Below, piece after piece: positions 52,766 to 63,424 of a stretch of 64,000 bases of DNA. Origin of the DNA: Comamonadaceae bacterium (GTDB lineage: Bacteria; Pseudomonadota; Gammaproteobacteria; Burkholderiales; Burkholderiaceae_C). The notes under the pieces are model-generated. The model saw only the letters and a program-made list of their open reading frames with translations, did no database searches and was not told the origin of the DNA. The DNA lies in the NCBI GenBank assembly GCA_009996515.1, contig JAACZV010000003.1, positions 1 to 64,000 of the forward strand, given 5' to 3'. The stretch's first letter is position 1. Each line of letters opens with the position of its first letter. Both the position numbers and the translations under genes were made by a program.

Positions 52766-52781
52766 TGGCACCCCCTTGGCT
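52766..52781 (+). promoter_or_regulatory. candidate sigma-54 promoter of the ligase-decarboxylase operon
   Basis: TGGCACCCCCTTGGCT matches the -24 box TGGCAC exactly and has the GG-N10-GC spacing; only one position of the -12 box differs. The transcript would start near 52792, about 71 bases before ATG 52863. A GCCCCC/GGGGGC hairpin (52791-52812) follows in the leader. This is the best RpoN-like element seen in the window. Confidence 0.55.
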
Positions 52782-52862
52782 CCGGGGCGGCGCCCCCTTC
52801 GGCTTGGGGGCACATGCGATACTTTTTTCACTCCTGCGCACCCTTGCCGACATCGCCGCCTC

Positions 52863-54451
<1,589 letters not shown>

Positions 54452-54455
<4 letters not shown>

Positions 54456-55714
54456 GCGATACCACGCCCCAGAAGCGCGCCCTCGAGCACGCACCCGTGC
54501 TCTTCCACCGCGACGCCAACGGCGAGCTGCTGGTCGGCGGCCAGCGCCTGTCGGTGCTGGCCGAGCGCGTGGGCCAGACGCCGTTCTACGCCTACGACCG
54601 CGGCCTGCTGCTGCGCCGGGTGGCCGAGCTGCGTGCGGCGCTGCCGCAAGGCATCGAGCTGCACTACGCGATGAAGGCCAACCCCATGCCGGCGCTGGTG
54701 CAGCTGATGGCCGGGCTGGTGGATGGCATCGACGTGGCCTCGGCCGGCGAGCTGCAGGTGGCGCTGAACGCCGGCGCCGACCCGCACGAGATCAGCTTCG
54801 CCGGGCCGGGCAAGCGCGACATCGAGCTGGGCCAGGCGGTGGCGGCCGGCGTGCTGGTCAACGTGGAGTCCGCGCGCGAGCTGCTGCCGCTGGCGCGTGC
54901 GTCGCAGCGCCTCTCGCTGCCGGCCCGCGTGGCGCTGCGCGTGAACCCTGACTTCGAGCTCAAGGGCTCGGGCATGCGCATGAGCGGCGGCCCCAAGCAG
55001 TTCGGCATCGACGCGGAGGCCCTGCCCGAGGTGCTGGCCGAAGTGGGGCGGCTGGCCGGCGACGGTGTGGCTTTCGAGGGCTTCCACCTGTTTGCCGGCT
55101 CGCAGAACCTGAAGGCCGAGGCCATCTGCGAGGCCCAGCTCAAAAGCTACGAGCTGGCGCTGCGGCTGGCCGAGGCGGCACCGGCGCCGGTGAAGTTCCT
55201 GAACCTCGGCGGCGGCTTCGGCATCCCGTATTTCCCGGGCGAGACGCGGCTGGAGCTGGCGCCCATCGCCGACAACCTCGCGGCGCTGCAGGCGCGCGCC
55301 CGGGCCGATCTGCCGGCTGCCAAGCTGGTCATCGAGCTGGGCCGCTACTTCGTCGGCGAGGCCGGCATCTACGTCAGCCGCATCGTCGACCGCAAGCTGT
55401 CGCGGGGGCAGGTGTTCCTGGTGGCGGACGGCGGCCTGCACCACCACCTGTCGGCCTCCGGCAACTTCGGCCAGGTGCTGCGCAAGAACTACCCGGCCTC
55501 CATCGAGCCGCAGGGGCGGCGCGAGACGGCGAGCGAGCCGGCCAGCGTCGTCGGCCCGCTGTGCACGCCGCTGGACCTGCTGGCCGACCGCATGGACATG
55601 GCGCGCGGCGAGGTGGGCGACCTGGCGGTGGTCTACCAGAGCGGCGCCTATGGGCGCAGCGCCAGCCCGGAGGGCTTTCTGGGGCACCCGGCCTGCGTCG
55701 AGGTGCTGGTCTAG
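54452..55714 (+). CDS. PLP-dependent decarboxylase, exosortase A-associated
   Basis: The product has 420 residues, fold III (LysA/ornithine decarboxylase-like). Lys75 in LHYAMKANPMPALV is the PLP Schiff-base lysine. Further motifs are NLGGGFGIPYFPGE for phosphate binding, ELGRYFVGEAG, and GPLCTPLDLLAD with the active-site Cys. It matches TIGR03099-like proteins that always travel with the ligase. Decarboxylation of a carrier-bound or free amino acid to an amine for EPS decoration is inferred, not shown. It ends in the stop TAG located inside a hairpin. Confidence 0.92.
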
Positions 55715-55759
55715 GGCCTGCTCCCGTCGTGTTGGCAGGCCCTAGGCGGCGCAGCCGCC
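55712..55759 (+). terminator. tandem hairpins at the end of the EPS locus
   Basis: TAGGGCCTGC (55712-55721) and GCAGGCCCTA (55735-55744) form a perfect 10-bp stem with a 13-base loop; the decarboxylase stop TAG is the first three bases of the stem. GGCGGC/GCCGCC (55745-55759) adds a second stem with a 3-base loop. There is no T-tract, so an atypical or bidirectional terminator is inferred from position. Confidence 0.6.
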
Positions 55760-55791
55760 GGCCCGCCGGTCTGCGAACCCGCGGCGCGGCG

Positions 55792-55920
55792 TCATGGCTC
55801 CCGGTCCTTTTTCTCCCGCTCCGCCTTTTCCTTGTCGTAATGCCACTTGATGGCCAGGAACATGCCCGTGCCGAACACGAGCAGCTTGAAGATCACCAGG
55901 ACGATGGGAACCCATTCCAT
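55792..55920 (-). CDS. 42-residue single-span membrane protein
   Basis: The product begins MEWVPIVLVIFKLLVFGTGM, one hydrophobic span, and ends in a charged Lys/Glu/Arg-rich tail of about 16 residues (WHYDKEKAEREKKDREP). GGAAA lies upstream with slightly long spacing. The frame is open far upstream antisense to the regulator, but this start gives a clean membrane protein. It is divergent from the MocR-type regulator (219-base gap). No family was recognised. Confidence 0.6.
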   Translation of the reverse strand: MEWVPIVLVIFKLLVFGTGMFLAIKWHYDKEKAEREKKDREP

Positions 55921-56139
55921 TGTTTGAGCGTTTCCAGTCTGTTGCTTGATGCGATGGCTCGTGAGGGCGTCGCCTCGGAATCCGGCGCTGGCTGAGGGTG
56001 TTTTTCGAGGTCGTCCGGCGCCGCGCGTTGACCTGTGCCGACAAGGCGCGGGCCGGCCATCGGCGATGGCCGCGCGGACCGCGTTGCCGCGCGTTCCGGG
56101 GCATGCTATCCAGAAGCAATTTCCATACATCGAGACAAA

Positions 56140-57537
56140 ATGTCCCAGCCCAAGGCCATGCCGGCTGAAAGTCTGCCGCTCTGGTTGCCGCGACTGGCGC
56201 CGCACGGCGGGCCGCGCTTCTTGCAGATCGCGGACGCGTTGCAGGCGGCGCTGGCAGACGGCGCGCTGCAGCCGGGTGACCGCCTGCCGCCGCAGCGCCG
56301 GCTGGCGGCCTGGCTGGACGTCGACCTGACGACCGTCACGCGGGCCTACGACGAGGCCAGGCGCCGCCAGCTGCTGGAGGGGCGCGGCGCGCGGGGCACT
56401 TATGTCGCGGCACCGAAGGTCGAGTGGAGCCCGGTCCTCGACCTCAGCATGAACACCCCGCCGCCGCCGGACGGCGTGGACTTCGACGACCTGCTGAAGC
56501 AGGGCCTGTCTCAGGTGCTGATGCGCACGGATGCCGACCTGCTGATGACCTACCACCTGGCCGGCGGCAGCACCTCCGACCGTCAGGCCGCAGCCCAATG
56601 GCTGGAGCCGATGTTCGGCCCGCTGGATGCCCGACAAGTGGTGGTCTGCCCGGGGGCGCAGGCGGCCATCGCCGCGTTGATGCTGGCGCAGACGCAGCCC
56701 GGCGACGTGATCCTGGCGGAGCCTCTGGTCTATCCCGGCTTGCTGGCCGCCGCGACGCAATTCGGCCGGCGCCTGGTGGCGGTGGGCGTGGACGAGCAGG
56801 GCATGCGGCCGGACCTGCTCGAGCAGGCGTGCCGCCAGCACCGGCCCGGCCTGGTCTATCTCAATCCGACCCTGCAGAACCCGACCACGCTGACCCTGCC
56901 GGAACGCCGGCGCCAGGCACTCGCCGGCATCGCGGCGCGCGCCAAGGTGCCCATCGTCGAGGACGATCCCTACTGGCTGCTTGCCGATGCCCCGCCGCCC
57001 GCCGTCGCCAGCTTCGCCCCGGAGCGGGTGAGCTACATCTCGACGCTGTCCAAATGCCTGACGCCCGGTCTGCGCGTCGCCTTCGTGCTGATACGCGACC
57101 CGCAGCTGCGCGAACGTTTCCTGGTCGCGCTGCGGTCGTTTGCGCTGATGGCCGCGCCGCTGACGGCCGCGCTGGCCACGCAGTGGATCCTCGACGGTTC
57201 GGCCCAGGCCTTGATGCAAGGCGTGCGCGGCGAGGCGCGGCTGCGCCACCGCATGGCCAGGGATGTTCTGGCCGGGCGCGACGGCGGCGCCGGAGACGGC
57301 CTGCATGTGTGGCTGGAGCTGCCGGCGTACTGGAGCTGCGCGCAGCTCGCGCGTGCCGCCGGCGGCGAGGGCATCGCCGTCACGCCGGCGCAGGCCTTCG
57401 CGACCGACGGCGCCGGCGTGAATGCGATTCGCATCTCCCTGGGCGGCATCAAGGACCGCGGGCGCCTGAAGGCGGGGCTGCAGCGGCTGTCTCAGCTGCT
57501 GGCGCGGCGGCCCGAGTCGTTCGGCGCCGCGGTTTGA
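56140..57537 (+). CDS. MocR-type GntR/aminotransferase regulator
   Basis: The product has 465 residues. Residues about 20-90 are a GntR winged helix (PGDRLPPQRRLAAWLDVDLT, then TRAYDEARRR). The rest is a fold I aminotransferase domain with LVYLNPTLQNPTT, VEDDPYWLLA and Lys305 in STLSKCLTPGLR as PLP lysine. MocR proteins usually control a divergent or nearby gene of PLP or amine metabolism. The divergent gene here is the 42-residue membrane protein. A direct aminotransferase activity cannot be excluded. Confidence 0.9.
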   Translation: MSQPKAMPAESLPLWLPRLAPHGGPRFLQIADALQAALADGALQPGDRLPPQRRLAAWLDVDLTTVTRAYDEARRRQLLEGRGARGTYVAAPKVEWSPVLDLSMNTPPPPDGVDFDDLLKQGLSQVLMRTDADLLMTYHLAGGSTSDRQAAAQWLEPMFGPLDARQVVVCPGAQAAIAALMLAQTQPGDVILAEPLVYPGLLAAATQFGRRLVAVGVDEQGMRPDLLEQACRQHRPGLVYLNPTLQNPTTLTLPERRRQALAGIAARAKVPIVEDDPYWLLADAPPPAVASFAPERVSYISTLSKCLTPGLRVAFVLIRDPQLRERFLVALRSFALMAAPLTAALATQWILDGSAQALMQGVRGEARLRHRMARDVLAGRDGGAGDGLHVWLELPAYWSCAQLARAAGGEGIAVTPAQAFATDGAGVNAIRISLGGIKDRGRLKAGLQRLSQLLARRPESFGAAV

Positions 57538-57582
57538 AGGCCGGGCATGGCGGGGGCGCCGACCGTGCCCCACGCGGCCGCT

Positions 57583-58326
57583 TCAGTCCGCGTCCGTCCA
57601 GACCCCGTTGCGCAGCAACTGGTGCGGCCTGAACCCGGCCTTGTAGGCCATCTTGGGGCTTTCCGCGATCCAGTAGCCCAGGTAGAGGTGGCTGAGCTTG
57701 AGCTCCCTGGCCTGCTGGATCTGCCACAGCACGCCGTAGGTGCCCAGGCTGCCCGCCACGTCGGGGTCGTAGAAGGTGTAGACCGCCGACAGGCCGTCGC
57801 TGAGGATGTCCAGGATGGACACCATGCGCAGCGCGCCGGGGCCGCTGTGGCCATCGGGCACCGGCTCGCGGAACTCCACCAGCCGGGAGTTGATGCGCGA
57901 CTGCAGCAGGAACTGGGTGTACTGGTCCACGCTGTCGTGGTCCATGCCGCCGCCGGAGTGCCGGCCGGCCTGGTAGCGCAGGTACAGCGCGTAATGCTCG
58001 GGCGAATAGCCCAGGCGCATGACCCTGGCCTGCAGCCCGCGATGGGCCTTCCAGGCGCGGCGCTGGGCGCGGCTGGGCTGGAAGCGCTCCACCGGCACGC
58101 GCAGCGCGATGCAGGCGTGGCACTGGTCGCAGTAGGGGCGGTAGGTGAACAGGCCGCTGCGCCGGAAGCCCGCGGCGACCAGGTTGGAATAGGCGTCGGC
58201 GTGGATCAGGTGGCTGGGCGTGGCGACCTGGGAGCGCGCCTGGCGGCCCGTGACGTAGCTGCACGGATAGGCGGCCGTGGCATAGAACTGGATCTGCGCG
58301 AGGGGCAGTTCTTTGGGGTAGGTCAC
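57583..58326 (-). CDS. bpt: aspartate/glutamate leucyltransferase (Bpt, N-degron pathway)
   Basis: The product has 247 residues, the normal length. Characteristic features are the N-terminal [19 protein letters not shown], the Cys-rich [18 protein letters not shown], and the C-terminal [20 protein letters not shown]. It transfers Leu from tRNA to N-terminal Asp/Glu of proteins to mark them for ClpSAP. The start is GTG 58326, overlapping the Aat stop (GTGA); a longer frame runs into the aat gene and is not used. Confidence 0.93.
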   Translation of the reverse strand: MTYPKELPLAQIQFYATAAYPCSYVTGRQARSQVATPSHLIHADAYSNLVAAGFRRSGLFTYRPYCDQCHACIALRVPVERFQPSRAQRRAWKAHRGLQARVMRLGYSPEHYALYLRYQAGRHSGGGMDHDSVDQYTQFLLQSRINSRLVEFREPVPDGHSGPGALRMVSILDILSDGLSAVYTFYDPDVAGSLGTYGVLWQIQQARELKLSHLYLGYWIAESPKMAYKAGFRPHQLLRNGVWTDAD

Positions 58327-59057
58327 GACGTCGGGGGCAGCAGCCGTTGCCAGTAGGCCGGATGATAGGTCCAGGGCCCCGGCGCGGCCTCGTCCACATG
58401 GGCGGCGAGGTGGGCTTCGAACACGCTTCGCGGCATTTCGCGCGCACCCAGCGACGCCAGGTGGCGGGTGTTCTGCTGGCAGTCTATCCAGGGGATGCCG
58501 AACTCGCGGCACAGGCAGACGAGGGCGCACAGCGCGATCTTGGACGCGTCGGTGCGGCGCATGAACATGGACTCGCCGTAGAACATGCGCCCCAGGTTGA
58601 CGCCGTACAGGCCGCCCACCAGCTCGCCGTCCACCCAGGTCTCCACGCTGTGCATGGCCGGCCAGGCCAGGTAGGCGGCCTGCAGCTCCGGGACGATCCA
58701 GGTGCCGGCCTGGCCGTCGCGCGGCGCGTCGGCGCAGGCGCGCAGCACGGCGGCGCGGTCGAAGTCGACGCGGATCTCGCAGCCGGGCGTCGCGGCGAAG
58801 CGCTGCACGGTCTTGCGCAGCGAGCGCGAGAGCTTGAAGTCGGCCGTCTTCAGCACCATGCGCGGGTCCGGCGCCCACCACAGCGGCGGCTGGTCCGGGC
58901 CGTACCAGGGGAAGATGCCACGCCGGTAGGCCGCGGCCAGCCGCTCGGGCGTCAGCGTGCCGCCGGCGGCCAGCAGGCCAGGCGCGTCGGTTTCGGGGCC
59001 GAGCGCGCGGGCGCTCGGCGGGAAGTCCAGGGAAGCCTCGTCGAGCCAGTCGATCAT
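58323..59057 (-). CDS. aat: leucyl/phenylalanyl-tRNA--protein transferase
   Basis: The product has about 244 residues. [42 protein letters not shown] split over the N-domain, [10 protein letters not shown] and [15 protein letters not shown] are family signatures. It adds Leu or Phe to N-terminal Lys/Arg of target proteins in the N-degron pathway. ATG 59057 gives the usual start; ATG 59096 adds 13 residues and cannot be excluded because neither start has a strong ribosome site. It is followed by bpt in one operon. Confidence 0.93.
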   Translation of the reverse strand: MIDWLDEASLDFPPSARALGPETDAPGLLAAGGTLTPERLAAAYRRGIFPWYGPDQPPLWWAPDPRMVLKTADFKLSRSLRKTVQRFAATPGCEIRVDFDRAAVLRACADAPRDGQAGTWIVPELQAAYLAWPAMHSVETWVDGELVGGLYGVNLGRMFYGESMFMRRTDASKIALCALVCLCREFGIPWIDCQQNTRHLASLGAREMPRSVFEAHLAAHVDEAAPGPWTYHPAYWQRLLPPTS

Positions 59058-59084
59058 GGTAAGGAGGGTAAAAGCAAATCCGTC

Positions 59085-59243
59085 ATGTCCGCTCAAGTCA
59101 CCAGGGCCGCGCCACTCTGCGTTGCAAATGCTCGCCGCAGGCCCGCTGCGGCTGTGCTTTGCGCCTTGATTGGCACCGCCCTGGCGGCTTGCTCGGCCAC
59201 GCCGGACTCGCTTTCACCCTCCATGGTACGGTGGCGCCCATGA
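59085..59243 (+). CDS. possible small lipoprotein, coupled to the Spx-like gene
   Basis: The 52-residue frame has [15 protein letters not shown] followed by TALAAC, a basic-hydrophobic-lipobox layout, and then a 17-residue tail. Its stop overlaps the next start (ATGA). No well-placed Shine-Dalgarno exists (AGGAGG is too far upstream) and the frame crosses the aat 5' region, so this is a weak candidate. Confidence 0.3.
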   Translation: MSAQVTRAAPLCVANARRRPAAAVLCALIGTALAACSATPDSLSPSMVRWRP

Positions 59244-59596
59244 TCACCGTCTATGGCATCCCCAACTGCGACACCGTCAAGAAGGCCCGCACCTGGCTGG
59301 CCGAGCAAGGCCTGGAGGTCGCGTTCCATGATTTCAAGAAGCAGGGCGTGCCCGCCGACCAGCTGCCGGCCTGGCTGAAGGCGCTCGGCCGCGACAAGCT
59401 CATCAACCGCGCCGGCACCACCTGGCGCAAGCTGGACGATGCGGCCAAGGCGGCCGTGGTGGACGACGCCTCGGCCACCGCGCTGATGCTGGCCGAGCCC
59501 AGCGTCATCAAGCGCCCCGTCGTGCGCTGGGCCGACGGCGGCCTGACGCTGGGCTTCACGCCCGATTCGTTTGCCGCCCGCAAGGAGGCCCGCTGA
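59240..59596 (+). CDS. Spx/MgsR/YffB-like ArsC-fold protein
   Basis: The product has 118 residues. [19 protein letters not shown] opens the thioredoxin-like ArsC fold; Cys10 is followed by Asp, not by a second Cys, as in YffB/Spx rather than arsenate reductases. SVIKRPVVRWADGG contains the conserved Arg-Pro. It may be a glutathione-dependent reductase or a regulatory protein; no arsenic genes are nearby. It overlaps the riboflavin synthase gene by one base (TGATG). Confidence 0.9.
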   Translation: MITVYGIPNCDTVKKARTWLAEQGLEVAFHDFKKQGVPADQLPAWLKALGRDKLINRAGTTWRKLDDAAKAAVVDDASATALMLAEPSVIKRPVVRWADGGLTLGFTPDSFAARKEAR

Positions 59597-60300
59597 TGTT
59601 CACCGGCATCGTCCAGGGCGTGGCCCGTGTCGAATCCATCACCGCCCGCGAGGGCCTGCACACGCTGCGCCTGAAGTTCCCCCAGGGCTTCGACGACGAG
59701 CTGGCCATAGGCGCCAGCGTGTCCTGCGACGGCGTCTGCCTGACCGTCACCGAGCGGCCGGCGCCCGGCGTCGCCGACTTCGACGTGATGGCGCAGACCC
59801 TGCGCCTCACCACGCTGGGGGCGCTGGAGGTCGGGTCGGGCCTGAACGTGGAGCGCGCGGCCCGGGAGGGCGTCGAGATCGGCGGCCATCCGCTGTCGGG
59901 CCACGTGGACGTGTCGGCCCGCATCGCCGAGGTGCGCCGGCCCGACAACAACCATGTGATTCGCTTCGCGCTGCCGGCGCCGTGGATGCGCTACGTCTTC
60001 GCCAAGGGCTATGTGGGCGTCAACGGCTGCAGCCTGACCGTGGCCGAGGCCCAGCGCGAGCGCGACGGCTCGGGCTGGTTCGAGGTCTGGCTGATCCCCG
60101 AGACGCTGCGCATGACCACCTTCGGCGACAAGCAGGTGGGCGACGCGGTGCACATCGAGATCGAGCGCAGCACGCAGGTCGTCGTCGACACGGTGCGCGA
60201 CGCGCTGGACGAGAAGCTGGGCCCGCTGCTGCCGGTGCTGGAGGCCATCGCCCGCGAGCGCGGCATCGACCTCACGCAGCTCGCGCTGCCCAAGTCCTGA
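59596..60300 (+). CDS. ribE: riboflavin synthase, alpha chain
   Basis: The product has 234 residues with the two lumazine-binding repeats: MFTGIVQGVARVES with CDGVCLTVTERP in the first, and SGHVDVSARIAEVRR with GVNGCSLTVAEA in the second. It dismutates two 6,7-dimethyl-8-ribityllumazine molecules to riboflavin. It is slightly longer than the usual 200-220. The other riboflavin genes are not in the window. It is coupled to the Spx-like gene and lies 13 bases before corA. Confidence 0.95.
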   Translation: MFTGIVQGVARVESITAREGLHTLRLKFPQGFDDELAIGASVSCDGVCLTVTERPAPGVADFDVMAQTLRLTTLGALEVGSGLNVERAAREGVEIGGHPLSGHVDVSARIAEVRRPDNNHVIRFALPAPWMRYVFAKGYVGVNGCSLTVAEAQRERDGSGWFEVWLIPETLRMTTFGDKQVGDAVHIEIERSTQVVVDTVRDALDEKLGPLLPVLEAIARERGIDLTQLALPKS

Positions 60301-60313
60301 GACAGCGAGCACC

Positions 60314-61282
60314 ATGCTGATCAACAGCGCCGTGTACGAGGATGGCCGCATCGTGGCCGAGCCGGGCCTGGAGGGCGTCTCCGAGGCGCTGGAGCGGCAG
60401 AGCGGCTTCGTCTGGATCGCGCTGCGCGACCCCAGCGACGAGGAGCTGGAGCTGCTGCAGCACGAGCTGGACCTGCCGCCGCTGGCGGTGGAGGACGCCC
60501 GCAAGGGCCACCAGCGGCCCAAGCTGGAGGAGTACGGCGACATGCTGTTCGCCGCCATGCACCTGCTGGAGGCCGGCCCGGATGGGCTGGAGGTGGGCGA
60601 GGTGCATGTCTTCGTCGGCCCGCGCTTCGTCGTGTCGGTGCGCCATCGCAGCGCCCAGGGCTTCCTGGGCGTGCGCGGCCGTGCCGAGCGCGAGCCCGAC
60701 CTGCTGCGGCAAGGCCCCGGCTTCGTCTTCTATGCGCTGATGGACGCGGTGGTGGACCGCTACTTCCCGCACATGGACGCCATCGAGGCCGAGCTGGAGG
60801 CGCTGGAGGCCACGATGTTCCAGCCCCGCCAGGACCGCCAGGCCGTCGTGCAGCAGCTGTTCAGCCTCAAGCAGCGCCTGGCCGTGCTGCGTCATGCGGT
60901 GACGCCGCTGCTGGAGGTGTCGGCCAAGCTGCACGGCGGGCGCGTGCCGGTGGTCTGCAAGGCCATGCAGGACTATTTCCGCGACGTCTACGACCACCTG
61001 CTGCGCATCCAGGCCGGCGTCGACGCCGCGCGCGAAACCATCATCGCCGCCACCCAGGTCAACCTGACGCTGGTGACGGTGGACGAGTCGCTGGTCACCA
61101 AGCGGCTGGCCGCGTGGGCCGCCATCTTCGCGGCGTCCACCGCGCTGGCCGGCATCTGGGGCATGAACTTCGAGAAGATGCCCGAGCTGAAATGGGCCTT
61201 CGGCTACCCCATGGCGCTGGGCGCGATCGCGCTGGTCAGCGGCGCGCTGTACTGGCGCTTCAAGCGCCTGGGATGGCTGTGA
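60314..61282 (+). CDS. corA: CorA-family Mg2+/Co2+ transporter
   Basis: The product has 322 residues. It begins with a large acidic cytoplasmic domain and ends with two membrane spans. The signature GMN is present in IWGMNFEKMP (near residue 283) between them. A long helix around 190-270 is the stalk. It forms a pentameric channel for Mg2+ in the inner membrane. Length and layout are normal for the family. It is followed closely by three small genes. Confidence 0.95.
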   Translation: MLINSAVYEDGRIVAEPGLEGVSEALERQSGFVWIALRDPSDEELELLQHELDLPPLAVEDARKGHQRPKLEEYGDMLFAAMHLLEAGPDGLEVGEVHVFVGPRFVVSVRHRSAQGFLGVRGRAEREPDLLRQGPGFVFYALMDAVVDRYFPHMDAIEAELEALEATMFQPRQDRQAVVQQLFSLKQRLAVLRHAVTPLLEVSAKLHGGRVPVVCKAMQDYFRDVYDHLLRIQAGVDAARETIIAATQVNLTLVTVDESLVTKRLAAWAAIFAASTALAGIWGMNFEKMPELKWAFGYPMALGAIALVSGALYWRFKRLGWL

Positions 61283-61289
61283 GGGCGGC

Positions 61290-61514
61290 ATGAACCCCGA
61301 CGACCTGCTCAAGCTGGTGTCGACCGAGATGCCCTTCGGCAAGCATCAGGGCATCTTGATCGCCGACCTGCCGGGCAACTACCTGGCCTGGTTCGCGCGC
61401 GAGGGCTTTCCCAAGGGCGAGATCGGCCGGCTGCTGGCGCTGATGTACGAGATCGACCACAACGCGCTGGGCGAGCTGCTGAAGCCCTTGCGCGGCCGGC
61501 CGCGGCCGGGCTGA
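61290..61514 (+). CDS. DUF3820 family protein
   Basis: The product has 74 residues. [21 protein letters not shown] and [19 protein letters not shown] are typical of DUF3820 (putative quorum-sensing-regulated virulence factor family). It is small and soluble. The function is unknown. It lies seven bases after corA and is probably in the same transcript. Confidence 0.88.
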   Translation: MNPDDLLKLVSTEMPFGKHQGILIADLPGNYLAWFAREGFPKGEIGRLLALMYEIDHNALGELLKPLRGRPRPG

Positions 61515-61539
61515 GGCGAGGCGCCGACAATGCGGCGCC

Positions 61540-61875
61540 ATGGATTTGCTCAAGACCTTCGGCCTCTTCGTGCTCACCGCGCTGGCGGAGATCGTCGGCT
61601 GCTATCTGCCCTATCTCTGGCTCAAGCAGGGCCGCCCGCTGTGGCTGCTGCTGCCCGGGGCGGCCAGCCTGGCGCTGTTCGCCTGGCTGCTGTCGCTGCA
61701 CCCGACGGCGTCCGGCCGCGTCTACGCGGCCTATGGCGGTGTCTACATCGGCGTCGCCATCGTCTGGCTGATGCTGGTGGATCAGGTCAAGCCGACGGCC
61801 ACCGACTGGCTGGGCGTGGCGGTCAGCCTGGCCGGCATGGGCATCATCATGTGGGGCGCGCGCACCCATGCCTGA
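61540..61875 (+). CDS. ynfA: YnfA family (UPF0060) small membrane protein
   Basis: The product has 111 residues and four membrane spans, as in the YnfA/SMR-like family. [19 protein letters not shown] and [16 protein letters not shown] are the family signatures. It is a drug/metabolite transporter-superfamily member whose native substrate is unsettled. Its stop overlaps the next start by eight bases. Confidence 0.93.
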   Translation: MDLLKTFGLFVLTALAEIVGCYLPYLWLKQGRPLWLLLPGAASLALFAWLLSLHPTASGRVYAAYGGVYIGVAIVWLMLVDQVKPTATDWLGVAVSLAGMGIIMWGARTHA

Positions 61876-62227
61876 ATCCCGGATGCAAGACCGCCGCGAC
61901 ATGCACCCGGCGCCGCTGCGGCACCTGCATTTCGAGCTCAGCGAGGGCGACGACGGCGTGGCCACGCTGGACGCCATGGCCTCCACGCGCGACGCCGCGC
62001 AGCTGGCCGCCATCCGCGCCGAGGCGCAGCGGGTGCAGGACTGGGCCCGGCGGCAGTTTCCGCAAGGGCAGGGCCCGGTGGAGGAGGGCGGACTGTGGGA
62101 CGAGGAGCTGCTGGAGCAGGCCGAGGCCGGTGGCTGGACCACGCTGGCGCTGACGCTGTCCGCCGCCCCCCTGTTCGTCGAGGCCTTCCTGGCCGCCTTC
62201 GGCTCCGGTGACGAGGATTCGGCCTAG
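61868..62227 (+). CDS. small uncharacterised protein
   Basis: The product has 119 residues, acidic, with no span or known motif. [20 protein letters not shown] and [20 protein letters not shown] are the best-defined segments and look like a conserved betaproteobacterial hypothetical. It overlaps the YnfA gene by eight bases, so it is translationally coupled. It converges with the serine hydrolase gene; the two share a CTAG at 62224-62227 as part of both stops. Confidence 0.75.
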   Translation: MPESRMQDRRDMHPAPLRHLHFELSEGDDGVATLDAMASTRDAAQLAAIRAEAQRVQDWARRQFPQGQGPVEEGGLWDEELLEQAEAGGWTTLALTLSAAPLFVEAFLAAFGSGDEDSA

Positions 62228-63378
62228 TCCACGAACGCCAGGCCGCCGTACTCCCAGCGCCAGGGCACACCCGTCTCGCCGAGGATGAAGCGCACCAGCG
62301 CCGGGAAGGCGCGCTCGGCGCGCACGTCGTTGGCGAGGATGACGACGCAGCGCTGCGCCGGCTTCACGCAGACCCAGGTGTTGCCGGTGCTGTCGTTGTG
62401 CCCGCCCTTGAAGAAGCCCGGCCCCTGCGGGCCCAGGAAGGTGACGACGCCCAGGCCCGCGGCCAGGTCGGCGCGGCGCTCGGTCGGCGGCAGCTCGGGC
62501 TGCAGCGTGGGGAACTGCGAGGCCGTCGTGATGGGCAGGCCCGGCGCGCTCAGCGCGGCAGCCCCCTGGCGCGACAGGCCCTCGCCCTTGATGACGCCGG
62601 CCGCCAGCATCGCCATGTCGGCGATGGTGGTGTCCATGGAGCCGGCCGCGCGCACCGTGCTGCGCTCGTCGTGCGGCTCGGCGCGGCCGTCGGCCGTCCA
62701 TCCGTCGGCCAGGTTGGCGGCGAAGTCTGGGCGCCAGGTCATGCTGGTGCGACCCATGCCGAAGCGGTCGAACACGCGGCGCTGCATCTCGGCGCCCATG
62801 TCCAGCCCCAGGCCGCGCTCCAGCACGAACTGCAGCAGGATCAGGCCCTCGCCGGAGTAGGCGTAGCGCGCGCCGGGATCGAAATGCATGCGCAGCCGGC
62901 GGTCGGGCTCCAGGAAGGCGAAGTTGGCGAAGCCGCCGCTGTGCATCAGCAGCCTGCGCGCGGTCAGCTGGCGCCAGCGTTCGTCGCCGGCCAGGCCCGA
63001 CCAGGGGCCGTAGCGGCGCTGGTCCGGGTAGTCGGGCAGCGGCCGGGCGAGGTAGGCGGCCAGCGGCCTGTCCAGGTCCAGCAGGCCGTCGTCGACCAGC
63101 TGCAGCACGGTATAGGCGAACGCCGTCTTGGTCAGCGAGGCGCCGTACATGACGGTGTCGGTACGCAGCGGCTCGCCCGCCGCGTTGCGGTGGCCATAGG
63201 CGCGCACATGCCGCACCTGGCCGGCGTCGATGACGGCGACCGCCAGGCCGCGGGCCTGCGTCGCGGCCATCAGCCGCGCGGCCTCGGCATCGATGGCGGC
63301 GGCGGTCGGGATGGCCTGCTGGGCCCAGGCCAGCAGGGGCAGCACGGCCAGCAGGCCGGCGAATCGGGTCAGGCGCAT
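62224..63378 (-). CDS. secreted serine hydrolase, class C beta-lactamase fold
   Basis: The product has 384 residues. A signal peptide (FAGLLAVLPLLAWAQ) starts the protein. The SxxK motif is Ser81-Lys84 in GASLTKT, the Tyr-x-Asn position is Tyr174 in YAYSGEG (Gly instead of Asn) and FFKGGHNDSTGN supplies the KTG-like box. It is a PF00144 member: an esterase or D-aminopeptidase-like enzyme more probably than a resistance enzyme. It is monocistronic on the minus strand. Confidence 0.9.
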   Translation of the reverse strand: MRLTRFAGLLAVLPLLAWAQQAIPTAAAIDAEAARLMAATQARGLAVAVIDAGQVRHVRAYGHRNAAGEPLRTDTVMYGASLTKTAFAYTVLQLVDDGLLDLDRPLAAYLARPLPDYPDQRRYGPWSGLAGDERWRQLTARRLLMHSGGFANFAFLEPDRRLRMHFDPGARYAYSGEGLILLQFVLERGLGLDMGAEMQRRVFDRFGMGRTSMTWRPDFAANLADGWTADGRAEPHDERSTVRAAGSMDTTIADMAMLAAGVIKGEGLSRQGAAALSAPGLPITTASQFPTLQPELPPTERRADLAAGLGVVTFLGPQGPGFFKGGHNDSTGNTWVCVKPAQRCVVILANDVRAERAFPALVRFILGETGVPWRWEYGGLAFVD

Positions 63379-63424
63379 GGTTCCTCCGGCGCCGCAGCCT
63401 AACGGCGTGACGCCGGCGGGGCAA

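Noticed and set aside
59240-59596. Arsenate reductase ArsC
   Set aside because: The residues after Cys10 fit the YffB/Spx subgroup and no ars genes are nearby.
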